NCBI GenBank assembly: GCA_963726375.1
Contig: CAVSCE010000009.1
Coordinates: 62,001-126,000, forward strand
Origin: UTCFX2 sp963726375
Lineage (GTDB): Bacteria; Chloroflexota; Anaerolineae; Anaerolineales; UBA4823
Direction: 5' to 3'
DNA length: 64,000 nucleotides
Both the position numbers and the translations under genes were made by a program. This document shows positions 10,413 to 21,992 of the stretch, one piece after another (the stretch's first letter is position 1; each line of letters begins with the position of its first letter). Under the pieces are notes generated by a model that saw only the letters and a program-made list of their open reading frames with translations, did no database searches and was not told the origin of the DNA.

Positions 10413-11354
10413 TTAGGCTTCTTCTTTATGCATCAATTTCCAGGCTAAGACCGCCGTTGCGGCAGAAAAGATGCCCAGGATAATCAGCCAGGTGCTCCCG
10501 TAGCCCAAGTCCCAGTAGCCGTCTCGAAAACTGATGTAATAAGCCTGCAGCCCGTAGGTCATGGTCGTGCGGACTGGCGAGCCCTGGGTCATCACCAGGG
10601 GCTCCTCGACCAGGCCTAACACTTGAAGCCGAAGGACCAGGACAATCAGGAAGGTTGGGATTAACAGGGGCAGCTCAATAAAGCGGATGACCTGCCACTC
10701 GCTGGCGCCGTCGATCCGGGCTGCCTCGCGGATTTCGTTGGAAATCGTCCCCAGGCCGACCAGAAAGAGGAGCATCGTCACGCCCATCAAACGCCAGACG
10801 CTCATAAAAGCGAGCGAGGCCAGGGCGGATTTTGGATCGGCAAGCCATTTTGTATAGGGCCAGGGGATGTGCAGGTTCCAGACGAGCGTGTTCATCACGC
10901 CCCAGGTGGGGTCGAAAATCCACGTCCAGACGATGAAAATGATCCCAGCAGGGAGCACGACCGGGAGGTAAAAAATCGTCCGGTATGCCGTAGCGATGAA
11001 GACCCGGCTTACTCTGTCCAGCGCCAGGGCAACCAGCAAAGCCAGCAGGGTGCTGGCGGGGACGTACATCAGGAAGAATTTGACCGTCACCCAGGTGGTT
11101 TCCGGGACGCGCGGATCGTTCAACCATTTGATGATGTTTTCGAAGCCAACGAAGGCGACCCGGTCGGGCCGTAAAAACTCATACTGCATGAAAACAAATT
11201 GGAACGTTCGCAGGCTGGGGTAAACAACAAAGAGGAAATAGATGATTAATAATGGAAGCAGGAGCAGATAAGCGAGCTTGCCCTTCCAGACATCTCGCAG
11301 GAAATTTCCAAGAAACCCTCCTTGGGATTTTTTTTCCAAGGCCAGATCGCTCAT
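10413..11354 (-). CDS. Carbohydrate ABC transporter permease, MalF-like, intact
   Basis: 313 residues without a break. The N-terminal cytoplasmic tail is followed by a first helix (LAYLLLLPLLIIYFLFVVYP), a large periplasmic loop, and the motif EAARIDGASEWQVIRFIELP (near 10,690) for ATPase contact. Six membrane segments can be counted. It pairs with the permease that begins 9 nt downstream and with the binding protein encoded 140 nt upstream beyond a hairpin. No dedicated ATPase is seen. Confidence 0.93.
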   Translation of the reverse strand: MSDLALEKKSQGGFLGNFLRDVWKGKLAYLLLLPLLIIYFLFVVYPSLRTFQFVFMQYEFLRPDRVAFVGFENIIKWLNDPRVPETTWVTVKFFLMYVPASTLLALLVALALDRVSRVFIATAYRTIFYLPVVLPAGIIFIVWTWIFDPTWGVMNTLVWNLHIPWPYTKWLADPKSALASLAFMSVWRLMGVTMLLFLVGLGTISNEIREAARIDGASEWQVIRFIELPLLIPTFLIVLVLRLQVLGLVEEPLVMTQGSPVRTTMTYGLQAYYISFRDGYWDLGYGSTWLIILGIFSAATAVLAWKLMHKEEA

Positions 11355-11411
11355 ATCCTAGGTTCTCCCTCGCGTGGTAGAGTAGATCGGGTGTTTCATG
11401 AACCTATTATA

Positions 11412-11449
11412 CTTTCAGAGGCACCCAACTGGATGGATGCCTCTGAAAG
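11412..11449 (-). other. Perfect 12-bp hairpin between binding-protein and permease genes
   Basis: Arms CTTTCAGAGGCA / TGCCTCTGAAAG with a 14-nt loop. Read on the plus strand it is followed by seven T's (11,450-11,456), so it could stop antisense transcription. For the minus-strand operon it probably acts as an mRNA-stabilising or partial-termination element after the binding-protein gene. Confidence 0.6.
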
Positions 11450-11493
11450 TTTTTTTCGAAAGTCTCAGGGTAATCTACGAATCCCTGATTTGT

Positions 11494-12925
11494 CTACTTG
11501 GCAGCTTCCAGCGCCTCGGTCATTCTCTTGATGATGTTGGCCTGAGTGTCTGCCGGAGATTGATCCAGGAGCATCATCTTCTCGATTTCTTCCGTCAAAA
11601 TAGGCTGCTCGAAAGAGAGATAGTACTCGTTGGAGGGAATTGGCTGGGCGACCTCAAGCAAGCCGATCAGACCTGGGGCCCATACGGGGAGCTTCCCTTG
11701 CGCAATATAATCTTCTTCAACCGACTTGAAGGGAACAATCTTATAGTTATCGAGGTAAGAAAGGTCAATCAACGGTTGGGTGTGAAGGATTTCTTTGATG
11801 AAGGTGACAGCGGCTTCTTTATTATCAGAATACTTCGGGATGATCGCGCCGGCGGTCCAGAAGATGGTATTTTCAAAGTCGCCCTTGGGGAAGCTGACCA
11901 TCTTGACATCATCCGTCGGGACGTTCGCCTGGAAAGCGCGCATCACCTGGGGCTGCCAGTAGTTCATCAGCGCCACACCATTTGCCTGGAAGGTCTTTGA
12001 GGAGCCTAATGCGTCTGCCGAATTGGCGGGCATGTAACCATAGAGCTCTTTCATCAGCGTCAGGGTCTTCAGGGTCGGCTCGCCTTCCAGATTCAGAAGT
12101 CCTTCAGGCGTGAACATTTGATCGGTGAATGTGCCCAGCATCGGCATGAACATGCGGTGCGGGAATTTCCAGTCGGCGCCGTAGGCGCTGACTGTCGCGC
12201 CCAGCGAGGATGCTTTGAACTTTTCGGCAAACGCCAGGATTTCATCCCAGGTGGCAGGCGGGACATCGCTGCCCGTTGCTTCTTTCAGCATCGAGGGGCG
12301 ATAAATCATGCCGAAGACATCCGTCCAGAACGGGTAGGTGTAGATCTTGCCATCGCCGGTGTACTTGATCTCCTTCTGCACGCTGGGATAGACGTCATCC
12401 CAGGTTTCCTGCGGGAAGAGGTCGTCGAGCGGCTCAAGCAGACCCAGCTTTGCCAGGAAGCTTGGCTCGATGAACGGCGTGGGCCCAAAGATGACATCGT
12501 AGGGGGCGGTCTGCTTCTGGGCTGCCAGCTGGAGCTTCTGGGTCAGGGCGGCATAGGCCTGCTCTTCGGCGGGCAGGGTCAGGAATTCATATGTGAATTC
12601 GGGGTGAGTCGCCTGGTAGTCTTTCAGCGCCTGCTCGAGCGGGAACCACTGGACGTACTGGGCATAGAGTGCCACACGCAGCGGCTTGACTTCTGCCGGG
12701 GAGCGGGCTCGGCTGGGGCTTCGGTGGCGACTGGTTCGGCAGGCGCTTCGGTCGCAGCCGGCGCGGCGGGTTCAGCAGGCGCTTCGGTTGCAGCCGGTGC
12801 GGCAGGCGCTTCGGTCTTCGCAGGCTCAGCAGGCGCCGGGGTGCGGGCGCAGTACAGCCAGCGGCTGTCATCAGGACGAGCACGAGCAGCAGCTGGATGA
12901 TCATCGTAATTCTTGTTTTAGACAT
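11494..12925 (-). CDS. Sugar ABC transporter substrate-binding lipoprotein, frameshifted in linker
   Basis: Binding lipoprotein of the second importer, about 477 codons. Signal peptide MSKTRITMIIQLLLVLVLMT, lipobox TAAGC, a repetitive Ala/Pro/Glu linker, then a cluster B fold (LRVALYAQYVQWFPLEQALK). The only break is inside the repetitive linker (about 12,680-12,850). Start at 12,925 has GGAGGAG 7 nt upstream. The mature fold is otherwise continuous to the stop at 11,494. The nearby Gfo/Idh dehydrogenase suggests a cyclitol, uronate or modified sugar, but this is only context. Confidence 0.88.
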
Positions 12926-13045
12926 CTAAATTCTCCTCCGTGAAAAGAATAGGGATTGTTGGTTTCTTGGCTGCAATCAGGCTTTCAGCTTGATATTTTG
13001 TTTTTCAGCCCTCCTCTCTAAGGTTATCTTTCTTCACTGCAGTCT

Positions 13046-14066
13046 TTAAGGGAGCGGCAAGCACACAGGCTTGCCTTCATCTACAGATTGGTCGATCGCC
13101 AGCAGCGCTTCATGGACATTCATCGTGCTGGAAAGGCTGATATCGGTCTCTCGATCCTCTTCGATGCAGGTGATCAGATGCTCCAGGCCAGGACCATAGG
13201 GATGATCCAGGACCGAGCCGCTGTTCGGCATCTGGGTTGGGATCGTGACGTAATCGGTCTGACCCGGGATATTGATGCGACCAGAGCCGGTTGTCGCGCA
13301 GCGTGCCCTTGTCCCCCATCACGGTAATCTCAAAGGCATACGGCATGATGCAGCCCATGCTGGCGGAAACCCGCCCGATGGAGCCGTTTTCAAACCTGAC
13401 CAGGGCTTCGACCGTGTGAGGGTATTCGTACCATTCTTTGCCGATCCCCTGGGTCCCAAAGGCGGAGACTTCCAGGATATCCGAGCCGGCCAGCCAGCGC
13501 GGCAGCATCGAGGGCGTGGCATCCACCCATCAGGAACACGCTCCCGGCGACCGATCGGGTGGTCATCCAGTGCCCTGAGGCCGCCCGTGGCGTGCTGTGC
13601 CAGTAGCAGGTTTCGACCATGAAAACCCTGCCGACGGCGCCATCGGTGATCAATTTCTTCGCAATTTTCAGAAAGGGGTTCCAGCGTAAAGACAAAACGC
13701 GACCTGGGTCTTTACGCCAGCTGTTTTGACCGCTTCGTGCATCTGGCGCAGCTCTGCCAGGTTCAAGGCGACTGGTTTTTCGATGAGCAGGTGTTTGCCA
13801 GCCCTGGCTGCGAGCGCAGCCTGCCGGGCGTGGAGGTTGTTGGGTGTGCAGACGATGACGATCTCGACCTCGGGGTCCGATAACATCTGGTCGAGGTCGG
13901 TGTAGATCGGGCATTCGACGCCGTTTGAAGCAGCCAAGGCTTGCCCCTGTTCGGGGTCGTCCGTGACCAGTGCGGCAAGCCGGGCTTTGCCATTTTTTAA
14001 TACAGTTAAGACATGTGCTCGAGCGTTGTTCCCGGTTCCGATAATGGCGATCCCATGAGTTTTCAT
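13046..14066 (-). CDS. Gfo/Idh/MocA family NAD(P)-dependent oxidoreductase, frameshifted
   Basis: N-terminal Rossmann fold with the nucleotide motif IAIIGTGNNARAHV at residues 5-18, the family hallmark EKPVAL (Lys-Pro of the catalytic dyad), and the C-terminal substrate fold with GGCHALDAARWL. About 340 codons, normal for the family. Breaks lie near 13,680, 13,530 and 13,270. Members oxidise or epimerise sugars, inositols and related compounds. It precedes the second importer on the same strand with a 120-nt gap, so it may have its own promoter or share the transcript. Confidence 0.85.
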
Positions 14067-14312
14067 GGCACAACCTGTCAGATTTCTGGGTTTGGATTGT
14101 TCCGCTCATCCATGTTGCATCTGGATGTATTATACTAACATTTAGAAGGATTTTGGATGCGCCTCATTTGAGAAAGGCAGGCTCACCACAAGCTGCTGTA
14201 GTTATAAGATAATCATAGCATGAAAACACCGGCTTTGTCAATCAAATATAATTGGATGTTTACCCATAATATTGCACGAAAACATTTGATTATTGCGCAT
14301 TTATCGCTTAAA

Positions 14313-14343
14313 TATGCATTTCTTATGCATAATTTGATATAAT
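14313..14343 (+). promoter_or_regulatory. Inverted repeat and extended -10 promoter before the catabolic block
   Basis: TATGCAT / ATGCATA arms (14,313-14,319 and 14,325-14,331) sit directly upstream of TGATATAAT (14,335-14,343), an extended -10 element. The region from 14,067 is A/T-rich and separates divergent genes. The repeat overlaps where RNA polymerase would bind and is a candidate operator, perhaps for the DeoR protein encoded two genes on. Confidence 0.5.
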
Positions 14344-14359
14344 GGTGAAGAAGTCAAGG

Positions 14360-15398
14360 ATGATGCGATGTCTGGCAAGCACGGCTCCTACAGCTTTCGA
14401 ATCATTTTCCAGGATGCCCATCATCGATGGGCATTTGCACGTCTGGCGTGGATACAAACCTGAACTGATCTGGGAAACACTTTCAGCGGTTGGCGTTCAA
14501 CGCTGCAATGCGCTTTCGCTTAACATCTTTGATCATGGGGGCACTTATAACGCTGAGGCACTGGATTTCAAGCGCGTTTCGAATGGGATGGCCTATGCCT
14601 TTGGGTCAATCGACTACACCAGGCACTTACAGGGCGGGAAAATGTCCTCCGCTGACCTGGTGGACCAGGCGCGGCAAATCAAAGCAAGCGGTTTCGATGG
14701 GATAAAAATGTGGGAAGGCAAGCCCGTGGGCTACATCCTTCTTCCAGACCGGCTGGATGGGGAGTTCTTCGACCCGTTTTTTGCCTGGATGGAGACAGAA
14801 GGCTTTCCAATTATCCTGCACCTGGCTGATGCCCCTCGTTTCTGGGACCCCGCCCGAAAAGGGCTGGACCTCTGGAACTACGCGGGTGAGCTGTATCCGA
14901 CCAGGCAGCAGATGTATGCCGAGCTGGAAAATATCCTTGACCGCCACCCGCGCCTCAAGCTGATCCTGGCGCATTTCTTGTTCCTATGGGGTGAGCTGGC
15001 GGAGAGCGCGCCGAATCCTGGATGCGCATCCATCCATCGCCTTCGACTTGACGCCGGGCGTACACGGGTTTGTGCAGCTGGGGCAAGAATCTGCGGCAGC
15101 ACGACAATTCTTTCTAGATCATCAAGACCGGCTGATCTACGGCACCGATATCGGTACCCTGCCGCTGCTGGACCCGGCCGCCGATTTTGTTGTTGACCTT
15201 GAAGCCGGACAACCCTGGCTGGTTCGGACGTTCCTGGAATCCGACCTGGATATCCCATTCCCGGACCGGATTGGGGTCACCAGAACTGAATTTTCGGACG
15301 ACCGACTGCGCGGGATTGCGCTGCCGGATTCAGTCCTCGAAAAGATTTATCGGCTGAATTTTGAGCGGATGGTCGGGGCGGAGCCAACCAGGCTTTAG
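14360..15398 (+). CDS. Amidohydrolase-family TIM-barrel metal hydrolase, frameshifted
   Basis: Metal-dependent hydrolase of the amidohydrolase-2 type. The metal motif DGHLHVW follows residue 20, later HLADAP and LILAHFL supply His ligands, and YGTDIG near the C-terminus supplies the Asp. One break near 15,005. An ATG at 14,342 is in frame but overlaps the likely -10 box. ATGs at 14,360/14,363 or 14,414 (immediately before IIDGH) are better starts; none has a strong ribosome site. Substrate unknown; family members include dicarboxylate decarboxylases and lactonases. Confidence 0.75.
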
Positions 15399-15427
15399 GA
15401 TCGAACCTGCATTGTCAGAGAAAAGCG

Positions 15428-16225
15428 ATGAACCGTAGAGATCAACAAATCTTTGAGCTGCTTTGCCGGCATGGAGAGCTATCTGTTCAGCATCTCAGTG
15501 AGCACCTGCAGGTCTCCGAAATCGAGCATCCGGCAGCGACCTGAGCACCCTTGAAAATCACCCGTTTATCCGCCGGAACTCACGGCGGCGCAGCCCTGGC
15601 CCAGGTGCTTAATTACGGTTTGATCCCGGTCGCTTTTCCAATGGCAGATGACGCCGAGGCACGGGCGATTGCCTATCGGGCGGTGCAGCTGGTCGAACCC
15701 GGAGATGTGATCGGGCTGAGCGGCGGGCGGATGTGCACCGAGCTGGCTTTGGACCTGCGCTTTCGGGAAGGGATCACCGTCGTGACCAACGCGGTGAACA
15801 TCGCCTGCGAGCTGGCTGGCTTACCGGGGATCAAGGTGATGGTATGCGGAGGGATGCTCGATCCAGGTTCGTTTGAGCTGGTGGGACCGCAGGTGGAAAA
15901 AGCGCTGGAAGGGATCTTTATCCATAAATTCTTCCTCGGCACTGACGGGATCACGGTCGAGAACGGCCTCACCAACCACAGCGAAGCGGAAGCCGCAGCT
16001 GCCCGGGCATTTTTCCAACACGCCGACCAGACCGTTCTGCTCGCCGACCATCAAAAGTTTATCCGCTCGAACCTCGCCCGAGTGGTTCCTGCCCAGGAGA
16101 TTTCAACCATTATCACTTCAAGCAGGACGCCCGCTGAAATATTATGGGGATTTTCAGAGCTAGGGGTGGAGCTCCTGATCGCAGAGATTGCTGAGGCAGA
16201 TCCACCATTTTCGATGACCGATTGA
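15428..16225 (+). CDS. DeoR family transcriptional regulator, frameshifted
   Basis: N-terminal HTH (RRDQQIFELLCRHGELSVQH) followed, after a break near 15,530, by the DeoR sugar-phosphate sensor domain. That domain shows VIGLSGGRMCTELA, VVTNAVNIACEL, KFFLGTDGIT and VLLADHQKF, the ISOCOT-type fold. About 265 codons, typical length. It lies 29 nt after the amidohydrolase and probably controls this catabolic cluster in response to a phosphorylated intermediate. Confidence 0.85.
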
Positions 16226-16252
16226 TCCTAGTACTGAGGTGATTGTAAAAAA

Positions 16253-18702
16253 ATGAAAATTCCGCTTCAACCCAATCCATCAGTAATTTCACCCGACAGG
16301 CTCAGGTATCAAAATCATCCCTGATCTGCCTGAGCATGATGTGATCTACTCCATTGCGGCTGGCGCCGACGGGAAGGTCTATCTGGGGATATGCAGCGAG
16401 TTTGGCGGCGCCGTCCACGCCCATTTTGGCGTCATACAATCCCGAAAACAGACCTTTACCGCGATATCGTCCACCTCGAGGACCTGCTGCCGGAAGGCGA
16501 AAGACAGGCTGCGCCCGCCGCATGCCAAGATCCATACCGCGATGGCCGCCCACCCGGACGGCCGGATCATCTGGGTGAGCCACACCACGCCTCCGATCGA
16601 GGGCGAGAAGATTCACCGCATCTATGAAATCTACGGCGACCCAGAACGAGGATACCTGGGCAGCTGCGTCTTCAGCTACGATCCGGAGACCGATGTGGTC
16701 GAAAACCTGGGGCGATTTACCCTTTCGCCGGGACGCGATCGATGGCTCTGAACCCGGAGCGGGACGAAATCTACACCGTCTCCTATCCAACCGCCCATTT
16801 TGCGGTGTTCAACCTGAAGACCGGGGAGAGCATGGACCTGGGCCGGATCGCGCAGAACAACGCGATCGGGCCGTGCTGGAGCGCTCAGGGGTGCGCCTAC
16901 ACCACCGATGACGACGGATTTTTGATCCGCTACGACCCGGAAAAAGAAAAATTAGACCGCCTGCCGCTGCGCATCCCTTCGCCGGCCTGGCATTCGGGCC
17001 ACCGCAACCGGGTGCGGCGCGTCAAAACCGGCCCGGACGGCTACAAGATTTACGGCATCACCGGGCTGTCCTGCCGGTTGTTTGAGTTTCGACCCGCCGG
17101 ATCGGCAAGAGAGGAGCGATGCGGGACGTGGGACTGCTGATGGGGGAGGAAAAGTTCGAAGAAGTCAACCGCGTCCCCCATGGGAAATCGATCGCCTTCG
17201 GAAATGACGGAAGCGCTTATATCGGGCTGGAAATCGGCGGGGATAATTCCGCAGATGCACCTGATGCGCGTCGGACCCGGGAAACGGCGAAGCGGAAGAT
17301 TTCGGCCGGATGGAGATCCCGGGGATGCTGCCGCTCCACACAGTCCAGGACGCCTGCACCGGACTGGACGGAACAATTTACATCGCCGGGGCGATGGGGG
17401 CGCCGCCAACATTCGTCGCCGCCTTCAACCCGGAAGGGCTTCCTCCTGAGGTCGTCCCCGACCAGGAAGCTGAGCTCAAGCCCTACCAGCTCGCACCCGA
17501 GCCGCTCAGGCTGAAAGACGAGCAGCTGCGCCGCAAGTTTGATGATCACCGCCAGTACTGGATCACACATGGGACGCCATTCGTGGATGAAGGCTACGTG
17601 ATGATGCATGATCTTGGGCTGGAAGGCTACCTCCCGCTCATCCCGGAAAACGAGTTGGCGATCACTGCGCTTGCGATGGGGCCTGATGCTCATCTGTACG
17701 GGGTGACAAGCGGGGAGGCCAGCCACCTCTTCGTGCAGTGGACATCGGTCCGTTCCGTCAGGCCGTTCGACTTCCCGATCGACCTGGGCGTGCTGACGGC
17801 GGACGGCCAGACGCAGACAGGCTGCCAGGCGCTCATCGCCGGACCGGACGGCTGCATCTATGCCGGGACTCTGAACGCAGACGGAAGCCCGGGACACCTC
17901 TTCCGGCACCAACCCGTGCGTGAAATCCCTGGACAGATCGCGGAATTCTCATTTTACAGCCCACCTTTCGACCTATCCCCCGGCATCCAGCTGGAAGACC
18001 TGGGCGTGCCTGCGGAAGGTGAAGGCATCCTGGCGCTGGTGAGCGACGAACCGCGCGGCCTGATCTATGGGCTGGGTTCAGGAGGGACCCTGTTTTCATA
18101 CAAGCCGCAGTCCGGCTGGTTCCAGGTCCTGAAAAAGCTGGACGGTCCAGGATTGTCCCAGGCGCTGCTGTGCGACCCTGAAGGGAACCTGTACGGCTCG
18201 ATGGGTGAAGCGGATCTCTTCAAATACACAGCAGAGATCGCCACCCTGGAAGTCCTGCCGGAGCTCTGCCGTGCGGGAAGGGCCTCGGCTATTTGAACGC
18301 GATTTTCCGCCTGCACCTGGGGGCGAGACGGGAAAGGCCTACGCCGGAACGAGCGTAGATGGGACGCTTTTTTCAATGGCGATCGACCCTGAAAGCCGCC
18401 AGGTCAACGTTCGCAGCCTGGGAAAGCCCACCTGGTCCGGAACGATCCGCGCCATGACAGCAGGAAAGGACGGCAGGATATTTGGGATTGCCGGCCGGAA
18501 AGACGTCTTCTCCCGGTTGTTTGTCTACGATCCCAGGGATGGAAGCCTGCGCGATCTGGGCATCCTGGAGGCCACGGTTCAGCGGCCGTGGGTCGGGCAG
18601 CGATTTGACGCCATGACCACCGGTCCAAACGGCGAAATCTTCCTGGGCGAATCGGACCGGATCTCGCATCTGTTCGTCTATTACCCTCCGATCGGCGTTT
18701 GA
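16253..18702 (+). CDS. Large beta-propeller protein of unknown function, frameshifted
   Basis: About 815 codons with roughly thirteen blade-like repeats of the form DG-x-[IVL]-[YF]-x-G, for example GADGKVYLG, GPDGYKIYGI, GNDGSAYIG, GLDGTIYIAG, GPDGCIYAG, DPEGNLYGS and GPNGEIFLG. That number implies two propellers of six or seven blades. No signal peptide or membrane segment is visible at the N-terminus, so a cytoplasmic role is likely. Breaks occur near 16,300, 16,470, 16,745, 17,110, 17,290 and 18,290. It lies between the DeoR regulator and the first NagB-like gene. Propellers of this sort include lactonases and lyases, but no catalytic set was recognised. Confidence 0.65.
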
Positions 18703-18723
18703 GCAGTCAGGAAAGGATGACTT

Positions 18724-19580
18724 ATGGAATACCTTCCGGAATATCTGACCATCCCAGCCGCAGAGCTGAGCCGGAGGAGCAAGGTCCGCCTGGTGATCCT
18801 GCCAGACTTGCCTGCCCTCTTCCAGCATTTTGCGCGCTCGATTGCCGATGAGATCCTGGAGAACAACCGCCGCGGCCTGCCGACCCGCCTGATCTTACCG
18901 GTCGGACCCGCTGGGGCAGTACCCGATCCTGGCAGAGATCTGCAACCGCGAGCGCATCTCATGGAAGAATGTTTTTACATTCAATATGGACGAATACTGC
19001 GACTGGCAGGGCGCGATCCGTTCCCGCGAGCCACCCGCTGAGCTTCCGAGGGTTTTATCCAGCAGAACTTATTCGACTGCCTTGACCCGGAAATCCGCAT
19101 CCCTGGAGAGCAGATCCATTTCCCTGACCCGCTGCGGCTGGATTGGATCAGCGAGCGGATCCAGGCTGTGGGTGGGATCGACACCTGCTACGGAGGGGTT
19201 GGCTACCATGGGCATGTCGCCTTCAACGAAGCGCCGATTTCGCGCTGGTTCAAGCTATCCCGGAGAGTTCCGCAATTCGCTACCCGCCTGGTGCAGCTTG
19301 AACCCGAGACGATTGTGATGAACAGCATCCGTTCCACCGGGGGCAACCCGGCCGCGATGCCGCCGATGGCGGTCACTCTGGGGATGAGGGATATTTTCAA
19401 CGCCCGGCGCATCCGGCTGTACTGCCAGGGTGGGTCGTGGCAGCGCACCGTCCTGCGGATTGCGGTGATGGAAGAGGAATGCGTCGAATATCCGGTGACG
19501 CTGCTGCAGACCACGCGGAATTCGCCTTATTCACGGATGAGAACACCGCAATTCCAGCCGTCCCACAGGCGAACGCCTGA
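18724..19580 (+). CDS. NagB-like glucosamine-6-phosphate deaminase/isomerase, copy 1, frameshifted
   Basis: NagB/RpiA-fold sugar-phosphate isomerase expected to act on an amino-sugar phosphate. The catalytic-base motif FNMDEY (NagB Asp72) is present near 18,985. The loop reads CYGGVGYHGHVAFNEA: His143 and Glu148 of E. coli NagB are kept but the Asp141 position is His. Breaks lie near 18,910, 19,040 and 19,505; the last restores the C-terminus DHAEFALFTDENTAIP and a stop at 19,580. Ribosome site AGGAAAGG precedes the ATG. It is followed after 20 nt by phosphofructokinase. Confidence 0.8.
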
Positions 19581-19600
19581 TTAACATGAGGAACCGCTGC

Positions 19601-20848
19601 ATGTTAAAGGGAAAACTTCTGGTCGGACAGTCGGGTGGTCCTACGCCGGTGATCAACGCCAGCCTGGCGGGCGTGATCCTGGCAGCGCAGGGCCAGACGG
19701 AGATCGAGGCATATATCGGGATGGTGCACGGGATCGAAGGGGCGCTCAAGGATGAGCTGATCGACCTGGGCAGAGAATCGCAGCCAACCATCCAGGATTT
19801 GGTCCACACTCCGGCTCTGCTCTGGGCTCCTGCCGTCATAAAATCAAGGACGCCGAGTACGAGCGGATCTTCGAAGTATGTAAGGCTCATAACATCCGCC
19901 ACTTTGTCTATATCGGTGGGAATGATTCGATGGACACCTGCCTGCGCATCTCCGACCTGGCGTCGAGCTCCGGATATGAAATGCAGGTGATGGGGGTGCC
20001 GAAAACGATTGACAATGACCTGGCGGCCACCGATCACTGCCCGGGATACGGCAGCGCGGCGCGCTTTCTCGCGCTGGCAGTACGGGATACCGGGCTGGAC
20101 CTGGAAGCGATGGCAACCTTTGAGGACGTGGTCATCCTGGAAGCGATGGGTCGCAACGCCGGCTGGCTGGCGGCGCTTCGTGCCTGGCGAAAATCGTCCG
20201 GACGAAGCGCCCGCACCTGGTCTATGTCCCGGAGCTGGCCTTCGATGAGGATGACTTCCTGGAGGCGGTACGCGGGTGCACGATCGGCTTGGGCGGGTCT
20301 TTGTCGTGGTGTGTGAAGGCGTGCGCGATGCGGCTGGTGAGTTTGTTGGATCGCCGCGGATGAAAAAGACGCCAGGGATGATTTTGGGCACTCCTTGAAC
20401 ACGTTCACGACCGGGGTGGCCGCCTACCTGGCGGATCAGGTGGGTGAGAAACTGCGCCTGAGGGCCCGGTTTCTACGGCCGGTCTTGATCGGGCGGGCGA
20501 TGAGCGCCTGTGTCTCGGAAGTCGATCGGCGGGAGGCATATCTGGTGGGGCAGGCGGCGGTCCGCCAGTTGGCCGAGCGACCAGACCGGATTGATGATCA
20601 CCCTGGAGCGGATCTCGACCATTCCGTAACCTGTGCGAGAACAGGCGCGGTTCCGTTGAGACGCGTGGCGAACGCCGAAAAGCTGATGCCCGCGAGAATT
20701 CCTTGACGAAGCTGGTACCCTGCCGAACGAAAAATTCCGCGGAGTATGCTCTGCCCTTGGTCGGAGAGGCCTGGCAGCGGCGGCGCGGTTGCAGAAACAT
20801 CCCGTCCCGCAGCGGGTTCGACGGACAAATGTTGGAGATGGAAATTAG
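19601..20848 (+). CDS. 6-phosphofructokinase, PPi-dependent type, frameshifted
   Basis: Phosphorylates fructose 6-phosphate at C1. Motifs in order: GQSGGPTPVINASL (residues 10-23), YIGGNDSMDT, PKTIDNDL and MGRNAGWLAAL. The Asp in GGND-S and the Lys in PKTIDND are the features associated with pyrophosphate rather than ATP as donor. About 416 codons, typical of the longer PPi-type enzymes. Start 19,601 is preferred over the ATG at 19,586 because GAGGAAC lies 7 nt upstream. Breaks near 19,830, 20,190, 20,350, 20,545 and 20,690. It would take fructose 6-phosphate made by NagB onward. Confidence 0.85.
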
Positions 20849-20867
20849 ACAGTGGAGGAATTTAAGC

Positions 20868-21909
20868 ATGACCGCCTATTCCGTGAAGGAGTATGAATTC
20901 GACCTGGAAAAGTTCTTCCCGATGAGCGATTTTCGAAAAAATCACCGAAATTCGTGTGAATGCTCCGGAGGTGATCGAACAGCAGGCCAAAGCACGCAAG
21001 ACAGCGCAAGAAGCTGACCGTGGACGGGAAATTGACGATCCTGGCCGCCGATCACCCCGGGCGGGGGGTAACCGCCCTGGGAGCCGATCCATTCCGCATG
21101 GGCAACCGCCACAGTGCCTGGGCGGGATCTTACGCGTGCTGATCGCCACAGATTTTGATGGCTTCATGAGCACGCCGGATATGATCGAAGACTTGTTGAT
21201 CATGGATTATCTGGTTCAGGACCGGCGGGGGGCCATCCTTCCTGGATGAGAAGGTGCTGGTGGGCTGCATGCAGCACGGCGGGATCGCCGGCGTTGCGGG
21301 CGAGATCGATGACCGCTTCGGCTCGTACACCGCCAAATCCATCCAGCGCTTCCGACTGGACGGCGGCAAGATGATGTTTCGGTTTGTGCCGGATGACGAG
21401 CGCACGCTCTGGACGATCGATTACTGCACTAAAGCGATCAACGATCTGAACCGGTATGGAGCTCGTTCCTTTTGTCGAGCCGCTGCGGATGGACTTCCGT
21501 GACGGGAAATGGGTGAGTAAAAATACTGCCGAGGAGCTGATCAAGCTGGTGGGTGTGATCGGCGGCGATGGGCAATTCTTCCCGGCGACCTGGATGAAGC
21601 TGCCCTACTGCGAGGGTTACGAGCGGGTAGCCCTGGCGACGACCCAGCCAATATTGATGCTGGGCGGATCGTCAACGAAAACCCGACCAAGACCTACCAC
21701 GATTTTGCCGCCGGGCTGCTGGCAGGGACGAACGTCCGCGGCGCGATGGTGGGGCGGAACGTCAGCTTCCCGGGTCTGGAGGACCCGGCCTCGGTCGCGA
21801 ATGCTGTCATGCGATCGTGCATTCCGAGGCGACCCCGGACGAAGCGATCGTCTTGACGATGGACCAGCGCGATCGGAAGATGGATTTCCTGAAGGACACT
21901 GTCCTCTAA
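20868..21909 (+). CDS. Class I aldolase-like (beta/alpha)8 protein, Cgl0159-like, frameshifted
   Basis: TIM-barrel protein resembling the Cgl0159 family, related to class I aldolases such as LacD. Visible segments are LTILAADHPGRGVTALG, ATDFDGFMSTPDMIEDLL, GCMQHGGIAGVAGEIDDRF, SIQRFRLDGGKMMFRF and VPFVEPLRMD. About 347 codons. The presumed Schiff-base Lys is in DGGKMMFR. Ribosome site GGAGGAA sits 7 nt before the ATG. Breaks near 20,935, 21,225, 21,455 and later. Next to a phosphofructokinase it is a good candidate for cleaving a ketose 1,6-bisphosphate, but this is inferred from context. Confidence 0.7.
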
Positions 21910-21992
21910 AACTCGAGCCTTCAAACCCAGGAAATTCCTGGAATCCTGGGGCTTTGATCTACTTACTTTCTGATGGACTATCCAGGGAGAGA

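Noticed and set aside
11412..11456. Intrinsic terminator of a plus-strand gene
   Set aside because: The T-run orientation fits, but no plus-strand gene lies upstream; kept as an intergenic hairpin of the minus-strand operon.
12118..12900. Plus-strand frame with Ala/Gly/Ser repeats
   Set aside because: It is the antisense of the repetitive Ala/Pro/Glu linker of the binding lipoprotein.
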